Assembly: GCF_001307315.1 (NCBI RefSeq)
Contig: NZ_LGUC01000002.1
Location: 124,001-188,000, forward strand
Source: Halolamina pelagica
Lineage (GTDB): Archaea; Halobacteriota; Halobacteria; Halobacteriales; Haloferacaceae
Reading direction: 5' to 3'
DNA length: 64,000 nt
In this document: positions 56,648 to 64,000 of the stretch, piece by piece
Layout of the letters: each line of letters starts with the position of its first letter
How positions within the stretch are numbered: the stretch's first letter is position 1
Position numbers and translations under genes: made by a program
The notes under the pieces: generated by a model
Seen by the model: the letters and a program-made list of their open reading frames with translations, nothing else
The model's database searches: none
What the model was told of the DNA's origin: nothing

Positions 56648-58451
56648 ATGTCTCAGCAGCGCACCGGCGAGAAGTCGCTGGACCAGTACGAATCACGGCT
56701 CACCGACGCGGTGTCGATCGACGAACCCTGGGCGCTCCTCGAGGAGTTCGCCGAACTCGAGCGCGTCTCGGGTACCGAAGACGAGCGCCGCGCGGCCGAG
56801 TACCTCACCGGCCGCCTCGACGAGTTCGGGGTCACGTACGAACGCTACGACCCCGAACTGTACATCAGCCAGCCCCACGACGCGTCGATCACCGTCGACG
56901 ACGGCGTCTTCGAGCCGGGGCCGGTGAAGACGGTCGCGTTCTCGGCGTCGCGGGCAGTGACCGGCGAACTGGTGTACGTCGGCGAGGCCGAGCAGAGCGA
57001 CGTGGGCGCCGACGACGAGAGCCAGTACCACGCAGTGAACGTCACCCGCCCCTACGGGGACGTCGGCGACCTGCGCGGGAAGATCGCGCTGACCGCGGCC
57101 GGGAGCCTCTCGATCCGGGCGACGCGGGTGCTCGAAGAGAAAGGCGCTGCCGGCGTGATCGCGATCCACGAACACGAGCGCGAACCACACGACGGGATCG
57201 CCACCTCGGTCTGGGGTGGGGCGCCCCCTACGACGAGAAAGAGCGGATTCCCGACGTCCCCATCGCGAACGTCACGCGGCCCGACGGCGACGAACTGCGG
57301 TCGTACGCCGACGCCGACGAGACCCACGAGGTCACCCTCGAAACGGACGTGACCACCGACTGGATGGCCTGTCCGATCGTCGAGGCGCGGATCGAGGCCG
57401 GCGACGCCGACCCCGAGGACGACGATTTCGTCCTGCTGCACGGCCACTACGACTCCTGGGCGGTCGGCATCGCCGACAACGCGACCGGCGACGCCGGGCT
57501 GTTGGAGCTCGCCCGGGTGTTCGACGAGCACAGTGACGACCTCCAGCGCGATCTCCGGGTCGCGTGGTGGCCCGGCCACTCGACCGGGCGCTACGCCGGC
57601 TCAACGTGGTACGCCGACGAGTTCGCGATGGATCTCGTCGAGGACTGCGTGGCCCACGTCGACATGGACAGCCCCGGCGCGAAAGGCTCTACCGAGTACG
57701 TGGACATGGCGTGCTGGATGCCGGAGATGCACGGCGTCGTGTCCTCGGCCATCGAGGACGCCACCGGCGCGCCCTACAGCGAGAACCGCCCGCGCCGCGC
57801 CGGCGACTACTCGTTCAACAACCTCGGGCTCTCCGGCGCGTTCACGCTCTCCTCGAACATCCCCGCCGACGTGCGGGAGACGATGCGCTGGCACACCGTC
57901 GGCGGCTGTGGGGCAACGCGGACGCGTGGCACCTCAGCACCGACACGATCGACAAGGCGGGCAAACCCGAACTGGTGCGCGACATCCGGATGTACGCGGT
58001 GCTGGTCTCGCGGCTGCTCCGCGCGGACGTGCTCCCGCACGACCACACCCGCAACGTCGAGCGCCACCGATCGATCGTCGCCGACTACGACGACCTCGCG
58101 GGCGAGGCGTTCGACTTCGGGCCGACGCTCGACGCCCTCGACGACGTGGCCGACGCCGTCGACGCGTTCTACGACGCCGTCGAGGCGGGCGAGGTCGACC
58201 CCGCGACCGCCAACGAGACGATCAAGACGCTCTCGCGAACGCTGACGCGGCTCAACTTCGTCAGCGACGGGCAGTTTGAGCAGGACCCGGCGTACAACCG
58301 ACCGCCGTACCCGCGGTTCGAGAACACGTCGCTGTTCGACCTGTACGACGAGGACGACGACGAGTACCGGTTCCTCCAGGTCGAACTGAAGCGCGCCCAG
58401 AACGACGCAGTGTTCGAACTACGGCGGCTGCAGGAGCAGCTGCCGAACTGA
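56648..58451 (+). CDS. M28-type peptidase (copy C), two frameshifts as sequenced
   Basis: 601 residues after repair. N-terminal SLDQYESRLTDAVSIDEPWA, PA-like insert with IHEHEREPHDGIATSVWGGA, then LLHGHYDSWAVGIADNATGD (His, Asp), WWPGHSTGRYAGSTWYADEF, HVDMDSPG (Asp), VGGCGGNADAWHLSTDT (His), and a helical C-terminus ending LQEQLPN. Breaks at C5 57224-57228 and G4 57910-57913, each repaired by one base. No signal peptide. 65 nt after the dehydrogenase gene and probably cotranscribed with it. Confidence 0.87.
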
Positions 58452-58467
58452 CGCCACCGACCTAATT

Positions 58468-59565
58468 TCAATCGAACAGGGCGTCGTCGAGTTCGACGCC
58501 CAGCCCCGGCCCCTCCGGCACCGGCGTGTCGGCCGCCCGCTCGATCGACCGATCGACCGGATCTTCTGCGATGAGGTTGGCGCCCAACTCCGCCGCCGAC
58601 GACAGCGTCGGCAGCACTGACGCGATGTGGAGGTTCGCTGCGACGCCGAGAGAGCTCTCGAACGCGCTGACAAGCGTCACCGGCAGGCCGGCGTCGGCCG
58701 CCAGCTCGCCCATGCGGACGATCTCGCCCAGCGAGCCAGCTTTGGCCAGCTTCGCACAGACCCCCGAGACTGCCGCTGGCTCGCGAGTGAGTTCGCGTAC
58801 CTCGTCGACGCCGTGGACCGCCTCGTCGGCGAACACGGGGACGCCGCGGCTGGTTCGCAGCGATCGAAGGTCGCCCACCGCGTCGGCCGCGACGGGCTGT
58901 TCGTAGTACTCGATGAACGCCTGGCGGTCGATTCGGTCGATCGCGCTGGTGGCCCGCTCGTAGGACTCCCAGCCGGTGTTCGCGTCGGCACGGACGAACA
59001 CCTCGTCGGGATCGGCACGCGCCGCCAGCTCCCGGGTGACGGCGTTGATCCGCGCCGCCGAGCTCTCGAGGTCAGGGGTGACCTTGATTTTGAACGTCCG
59101 GAACCCCGCATCGAAGGCGTCGACGGCGTTCGAGGCCACCGTCTCCGCCGGGAGCGCGCCCGAGGCGAACGCCAACGGGATCGACTCCCGCCTGGGTTGG
59201 CCGAGCAGGTCCCGGACCGGGACGCCGATCTGCTTGGCGCGGAGGTCGAGCAGCGCCATCTCCACGGCAGCGCTCGCGCCGGGGTTGCCCGGGAGCCGGT
59301 TCGCAAGCTCCCGGCAGTCACCGAGCGCCTCGCCGACGGGCTTGCCCTCGATAGCGGGGACGAACTCCGAGCGAACGATCGCCGCCATCGTGTCGGCGGT
59401 GTCGCCCGTGAACCACTTCAGCGCCGACCCCTCGCCGTAGCCCGTCGCGTCGTCGGTCCGGATCCGGACGAACACGTGCTGGGTCGGGCTCTGGTCGTCG
59501 TACGACGTGGGGAACGCGTCGGCGTAGGGAATCTCACGACTCACGACCTCGACACTCGTTATCAT
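58468..59565 (-). CDS. Enolase-superfamily racemase/epimerase (MLE subgroup, dipeptide-epimerase-like)
   Basis: 365 residues. The MLE-subgroup active site is complete: KIK (Lys159/Lys161), metal ligands Asp194 (RADANTGW), Glu219 (FIEYYEQP) and Asp247 (FADEAVHG), and the opposite-face Lys272 (CAKLAKAGS). This two-lysine geometry serves 1,1-proton transfer, as in dipeptide epimerases and N-acylamino-acid racemases. The peptidase surroundings favour those over o-succinylbenzoate synthase. Start 59565 has a TATA box (TTAA core at 59591-59594) 24-30 nt upstream. Confidence 0.87.
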   Translation of the reverse strand: MITSVEVVSREIPYADAFPTSYDDQSPTQHVFVRIRTDDATGYGEGSALKWFTGDTADTMAAIVRSEFVPAIEGKPVGEALGDCRELANRLPGNPGASAAVEMALLDLRAKQIGVPVRDLLGQPRRESIPLAFASGALPAETVASNAVDAFDAGFRTFKIKVTPDLESSAARINAVTRELAARADPDEVFVRADANTGWESYERATSAIDRIDRQAFIEYYEQPVAADAVGDLRSLRTSRGVPVFADEAVHGVDEVRELTREPAAVSGVCAKLAKAGSLGEIVRMGELAADAGLPVTLVSAFESSLGVAANLHIASVLPTLSSAAELGANLIAEDPVDRSIERAADTPVPEGPGLGVELDDALFD

Positions 59566-59669
59566 GGGAACATCACTGCGAACGACCCAATTAAGCGTTC
59601 CGGCGGTCCCGCCGTGATAGTTACCCCCATACGAGTATTCAAATAGTTCGGTTCGCAACACACACCCGT
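59566..59669. promoter_or_regulatory. Compact divergent promoter between epimerase and M28 copy D
   Basis: 104 nt. Minus-strand TATA CTTAATTGG (59587-59595) is 22-30 nt from the epimerase start. Plus-strand TATA TATTCAAATA (59636-59645) is 25-34 nt from the peptidase start. Back-to-back leaderless promoters this close suggest joint regulation of the two genes. Confidence 0.55.
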
Positions 59670-61447
59670 ATGAGCGAGGCAATCACTGACAGGAGCGCGC
59701 TGAGCGACGTGGAGCAGCGGATCGTCGACGAGATATCGATCGAGGAGCCCTGGAGTCTCCTCGAGGAGTTCTCCGAACTCGAACGCCTCTCCGGCTCCGA
59801 GGACGAACGAGCGGCTGCGGCGTATCTGACCGACCGGCTGGAGAGCTTCGGCGTCGACTACAACCGCTACGACCCCGAGCTGTACATCAGCCAGCCACAC
59901 GACGCGACGATCCGGACGATCAACAAGACGTTCGAGCCAGGCATCGTCAAAACCGTCGGCTTCTCGGCGTCGACGACGGTCCAGGCGGACGTCGAGTACG
60001 TCGGGACGGCGAGCAGCGACCTCGTCGACGACGGGGAGGCCGGCCCCCGCGAGCCGTTCGCGGATCTGGACGACCTCGAGGGCGGATCGCCCTCGTCGAC
60101 GGGGGGAGCTTCTCGATCGGCGCCACGACGGTGCTGGAGGAGAAAGGCGCCGGCGGCGTGATCGCGATCCACGAACACCGCCGGGAGCCACACGACGGCA
60201 TCGCCACGCCCGTCTGGGGCGGCGCGCCGCCGTACGACGAGAAAGAACGGGTCCCTGACGTACCGATCGCGAACGTCACCAAACACGACGGCGAGATCCT
60301 CCGGGAGTGGGCCGAGAGCGACGAAGGGCTCGAACTCGAACTCTCGACGGACCTCACCACCGAGTGGATGGAGTGCCCCATCGTCGAAGCCCGGATCGAG
60401 GGCGAGGCCGACCCCGACAACGACGACTTCCTGCTGCTGCACGGCCACTACGACTCCTGGTACGTGGGGATCACCGACAACGCCACCGGCGACGCGGGGA
60501 TGCTGGAACTCGCCCGCGTCCTCGAGGCACACAGCGACGACCTGCAACGCGACATCCGGATCTGCTGGTGGCCCGCGCACTCGACCGGCCGCTACGCCGG
60601 GTCGACGTGGTACACTGACGAGCACGCCCTGGAGATCGCCGAGCGCTGTGTCGCCCAGGTCAACATGGACAGCCCCGGCGCGAAGGACTCCGCGGAGTAC
60701 ACCGACATGTCCTGCTGGACCCCGGAGGCCCACGGGCTCGTGACCGACGCCATCGACGACGTGGCCGGCATCCCGTCGGCGGAGCAGTTCCCGCCCCGGG
60801 CGGGCGACTACTCCTTCGACAACATCGGCGTGACCGGGTTCTTCATGCTCGGCTCGAACATCCCGAAGGAGATCCGCGACGAGCGCGGCTACCACCCTGT
60901 CGGCGGCTGTGGCGGCAACTCCGACGCCTGGCACGTCTCGACGGACACGCTCGACAAGGCCGGGAAGGACGAACTCCTGCGGGACATCCGCATCTACGCG
61001 GTCAGCATCCTGCGCGTGTTGAACGCGGAGCTGCTGCCGTTCGATCACACCCGGTACGCGGACCGGCTGATCGACCAGGTCGAGGAGTACGACGACGCCG
61101 CGGGCGACCAGTTCGACTTCGGCCCGACCCTCGAGGAGCTCCGGGCGCTTCGTGACGAGATCGCGTCGTTCCGGGAGCGGGCGGAGGCCGGCGAGATCGA
61201 CCCCGAGACCGCGAACCGGGCGATCACGGCGCTCTCGCGAACCCTGACGCGGCTCTACCTCGTCGAGGACGGGCAGTTCGAGCAGGACCCCGCGACGAGC
61301 CGCAACCCCGTCCCGCGGTACGATCCGGCCCGCGACTTCGCCCACATCGACGGCGACGACGCGCGCTTCCTCCAGGTCCAACTGAAGCGAGCCCAGAACG
61401 AGACGGTCCACGAACTCCGAACGGCCCGGGATCGGCTCCCGAACTGA
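59670..61447 (+). CDS. M28-type peptidase (copy D), frameshifted as sequenced
   Basis: 592 residues after repair. N-terminal VEQRIVDEISIEEPWSLLEE, insert with IHEHRREPHDGIATPVWGGA, LLHGHYDSWYVGITDNATGD (His, Asp), WWPAHSTGRYAGSTWYTDEH (note Ala for Gly), QVNMDSPG (Asp), VGGCGGNSDAWHVSTDT (His), tail ending ARDRLPN. The frame breaks near 60081-60085. One added C changes EGGSPSS to EGRIALVDGGSFSIGATTVL. Closest paralogue is copy C. Cytoplasmic. Confidence 0.87.
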
Positions 61448-61765
61448 CGGCGACAGGCGGTCGACGACCGCCTGAGTAGATATTTGTCCCGGAGAACGGA
61501 ACAGTCTGCCGGGCGGTACTGAGCCGCCCCCGCTTTCTGCTGACGGAACGCGTATTCTGACCTCGGGTGTAGGGTAATTCCTCCCGAAAATGCATGTTAA
61601 CTAATAACACATCCCATTCTTCGAAATGAGAGTTCTGTTGTGCGGGAAATACTGAATCAAGATAACAACCGTACGCTTGTGATAGATTCTCCGTTCGTTC
61701 GTGACCGAGCGGAAATATCTCTCGTACCGGAACGCGGGTTCACTATGGCAATAATTAACACACTC
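61448..61765. other. Convergent intergenic region containing a third TAGGGTAATT
   Basis: 318 nt between the converging M28 copy D and IclR stops. No gene is supported. TAGGGTAATT at 61570-61579 repeats the motif found twice at 10429-10480. An AT-rich stretch (TGTTAACTAATAACACA, 61594-61610) follows and includes a short palindrome-like core. Confidence 0.4.
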
Positions 61766-62520
61766 TTACAGCAGTCGAATCGTGAGTTCGAGCTCCTTCT
61801 TCGCGTCCAGAAGCAGTTGGGAGTACTCGCCGTCGTCGTTGACGACACGGTTGATCGGGCCCGAGATGCCGAGTGCCCCGATCACGTTGTCGTCCTGGTC
61901 CTGGACCGGAACCGAAACCGCTCCCAGCCCCTCGACGGTCTCCTCCTTGTTGGTCGCGTAGCCTCGTTCCCGGACTTGCTCGAGCCGCTCGAAGAGCGTG
62001 TCGGGACTGGTGATCGTCTGCTCGGTGATCGCTTCGAGGCCGTTCTGGTCGATGTACGCCTCGACTTTCTCGCGTGGCCACGTCGAGAGGATGGCCTTCC
62101 CCCGGCGGTCGAGTGCAACGGCCGGAACGTCCGTGCGTCCGATTGGGAGAGCAGCCCGTTGCGCCCGGTCTCTTTGAACAGGTAGACGAGCCGGCGCTCC
62201 TCGTTCGTCGTGAACTGGACGAGCTCCTCGGACTCGTCGGCGAGCTCACGGACCTTTCGCTTGATCTTCGGGTAGGACGGATCCCGCAAGTGGATCTGGT
62301 TCGCGTAGCTGAGAAACTCGAAGGAGACGCGGTACTGGCCGTCCTCCCGGATCAGGTAGCCCGCCGACACCAGCGTCGAGAGGTGCCGGTGGATCGTGCT
62401 TTTTGACAACTCGAGCGCGTCAGAGACCGTTGTCAGGGACACTGGCTCGTTGTCTCGAACGAACTCGAGGATCCGAAAGGATCGCTCGACTGACTTCAAC
62501 GAGCTCGAACTATTTGCCAT
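61766..62520 (-). CDS. IclR-family transcriptional regulator, frameshifted as sequenced
   Basis: 251 residues after repair. The winged helix SFRILEFVRDNEPVSLTTVS, DALELSKSTIHRHLSTLVSA and GYLIREDGQYRVS is followed by the IclR effector domain with DRRGKAILSTWP, LEQVRERGYATNKEETVEGL and GAVSVPVQDQDDNVIGALGI. The frame breaks at G3 62145-62147. One added base gives LLSPIGRTDVPAVALDRRG. IclR proteins bind small acids or sugars. Position at the end of the peptidase/racemase cluster suggests it controls part of it. Confidence 0.88.
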
Positions 62521-62936
62521 GTATGTGCATCACGTTCGCAAGGGTCGGGGTTAAGTTTTCCGCTGGATGGAACAGAATTCCCGTCCATCCGGATTTTCGC
62601 CCCCGAAATAACGAAACACCTACATTTCGGCCACTGGCCGAGTCCAGCGTACGAGTGATCACAGCTCCCACGAGTGATCGACCGCTTGAGCAACCGAAGT
62701 CGCCGATGTGGGCCCGCTAAGAGTTCCCTCACACGCAGCGTCGGCTGCTCAAGGCAATCTCGGACCCGTACCCGACCGTGTGCCGCCGTTGTCAGGGCTA
62801 GCTGCGGGCCACGAGGTCATCAGCAACAGGTGCTCCGAACCGTCGCCGTTCGACCGCCCCGGTAGTGCGTACAGACCCACTGTGGCCTCACGCGTTCGCT
62901 CGAAAGAACTATGCCGGTTTAGTGGTAGCTCTACCC
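62521..62936. promoter_or_regulatory. Divergent control region of iclR and the dipeptidase gene with a candidate operator
   Basis: 416 nt without a gene. Minus-strand TATA-like AACTTAAC (about 62549-62556) lies about 30 nt upstream of the IclR start. Just beyond it is the perfect inverted repeat GGATGGA (62565-62571) / TCCATCC (62584-62590), spaced 12 nt, a plausible autoregulatory IclR site. Nothing else recognisable is seen up to the dipeptidase start. Confidence 0.4.
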
Positions 62937-64000
62937 ATGGGGACTGATAAGCAGTACCAGGGGTACGAGCCGTTCGACTATCTCGATGCTGGCGAGGACT
63001 ACGACCAGTTCGAGACCCAGCGTGGCCCGCACTACTTCGACGACCCGTACGAGATCCCGCTCGGGGAGCAAGCGGCGGCGCGGGCAGACCGACTATCCGC
63101 GGCCGAGACGATCATCTCGCTCCACGAACACGCGTTCTACTTCCCCAAGAACATCGAGGAGATCGACGACTACTGCCGGCAGGGGCGGGCGATGACCGCC
63201 TACGACGCGCTGGCGGCGTCGAACCTCGACGCGGTGTTCGACTGGCATCTCGACGGTGTGCTCCGGATGCACTCGAAAAACGGGTGGAAGTTCTCCGAGG
63301 TCGTCCACGACCTGGGGATCAGGGCCGCCGACATCGCCAAACAGGAGTTCGTGACTCGAGCCGGGGACGTCGACGACATCCGGCAGGCCCACGAGAACGG
63401 GCAGGTCGCGATCGTACCGAGCATCGAGGGCTGCATGATGATCGAGAACGAACTCGACAGGCTCGACGTCCTCTACGGGCTCGGCGTCCGCGCACTCGGC
63501 ATCACCTACAGCGAGTCGAACGCACTGGGCACCGGTATCAACGACGAGGACAGCGACGGCGGCCTCACCAGTTTCGGCGAGGACGCCGTCGAGCGAATGA
63601 ACAAACTCGGGATCCTGATCGACCCGAGCCACGCCAGCAGGCAGACAACCCTCGATACCTGCGAAGCGAGTGACGACCCGGTGATGCTCTCACACAACGG
63701 CGCGCGAGCACTCCTCGACATCACTCGCCTCGACGCCGACGAGGTGCTCGAGGCCGTCGCGGACACCGGCGGCGTCATCGGAATCCAATCGGCGCCGCAC
63801 AACGTCGCCTCGCCCGACCACCCGAAACACACCATCGAGTCCGTGATGGACCACTTCGAGTACGTCAAAGACCTCGTCGGCATCGACCACGTGTCGTTCG
63901 GTCCCGACACGCTCTACGGCGACCACGTCGGCCTCCACAAGTACATGGGGAAGAACTACGACAAGTACCCTGACTGGCAGGATATCGAGTTCGACTACGT
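62937..64000 (+). CDS. M19-type (renal/membrane) dipeptidase, partial
   Basis: About 354 residues visible, open at the right edge. ETIISLHEHAFYFP occupies the metal-binding HxD/HxH position after the first strand. AIVPSIEGCMMIENELDRLD carries the bridging Glu, and YGLGVRALGITYSESNALGT, LIDPSHAS (His), VMLSHNGARAL (His) and VGIDHVSFGPDTLYGDH (Asp) follow in the family's order. Start ATG 62937 (MGTDKQYQGYEPFDYLDAGE). M19 enzymes cleave dipeptides, including those with C-terminal D residues, which fits the stereochemistry-inverting enzymes nearby. No signal peptide. Confidence 0.85.
   Translation, partial: MGTDKQYQGYEPFDYLDAGEDYDQFETQRGPHYFDDPYEIPLGEQAAARADRLSAAETIISLHEHAFYFPKNIEEIDDYCRQGRAMTAYDALAASNLDAVFDWHLDGVLRMHSKNGWKFSEVVHDLGIRAADIAKQEFVTRAGDVDDIRQAHENGQVAIVPSIEGCMMIENELDRLDVLYGLGVRALGITYSESNALGTGINDEDSDGGLTSFGEDAVERMNKLGILIDPSHASRQTTLDTCEASDDPVMLSHNGARALLDITRLDADEVLEAVADTGGVIGIQSAPHNVASPDHPKHTIESVMDHFEYVKDLVGIDHVSFGPDTLYGDHVGLHKYMGKNYDKYPDWQDIEFDY

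Noticed and set aside
3695..62147. Programmed frameshifting or recoding as an explanation for the many frame breaks
   Set aside because: The breaks lie in unrelated genes, at differing positions, share only a G/C run, and have no common slippery heptamer or downstream structure.

Overview
The window is from a halophilic archaeon (class Halobacteria). The supporting signs are high GC with strong G/C third positions, very acidic proteins, Tat (RR) signal peptides followed by lipoboxes, archaeal TATA boxes about 25 nt upstream of [16 protein letters not shown], HalOD1 and other haloarchaeal small-protein families, and an Orc1/Cdc6 gene flanked by origin-recognition-box-like repeats. No tRNA, rRNA, CRISPR array or intact insertion sequence was found.

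Layout. (1) 1-5.6 kb, minus strand: a tight four-gene operon for a diacetamido-uronic acid nucleotide sugar (UDP-sugar 6-dehydrogenase, 3-dehydrogenase, DegT aminotransferase, left-handed beta-helix acetyltransferase), next to a Tat-lipoprotein with a right-handed beta-helix. (2) 5.9-14.2 kb: small proteins, a candidate structured RNA, two head-to-head fragments of TrmB-like regulators, a second large secreted beta-helix protein, an alkaline-phosphatase-superfamily enzyme with a FemAB/GNAT-like partner, and a zinc-ribbon/Mrr-like pair. (3) 14.2-16.7 kb: a probable replication origin with orc1/cdc6, at least seven box-like repeats and a 43-bp palindrome. (4) 16.7-25.5 kb: transport and stress genes (VIT1/CCC1, Ca/Na exchanger, SLC13-type symporter, UspA, a P1B zinc/cadmium ATPase, Hsp20). 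(5) 25.6-33.7 kb: CBS proteins, an acyl carrier protein, a cytochrome P450 beside a P450 remnant, YjbQ, AIM24 and a tyrosine recombinase, bracketed by two 9-bp-period repeat arrays in opposite orientation. (6) 33.8-64 kb: a peptide/amide catabolic island with two complete Opp/Dpp-type ABC importers, four full M28-type peptidases plus an N-terminal M28 remnant, M32 carboxypeptidase, an M19-type dipeptidase, an amidase, two Asp/Glu/hydantoin racemases, an enolase-superfamily epimerase, two oxidoreductases and an IclR regulator.

How the parts fit. In the island, Tat-exported binding proteins would capture oligopeptides or N-substituted amino acid derivatives, the ABC systems import them, and the cytoplasmic peptidases and amidase cleave them while three stereochemistry-inverting enzymes handle D residues or hydantoins. 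This functional reading is inference from gene families and clustering.

Important caveat. Twenty otherwise intact, conserved genes are broken by about 27 single-base indels, nearly all of them one base missing from a G or C run. This looks like a base-calling or consensus error signature, not gene decay. Coordinates below span the whole gene in those cases, and the break is given in each entry.
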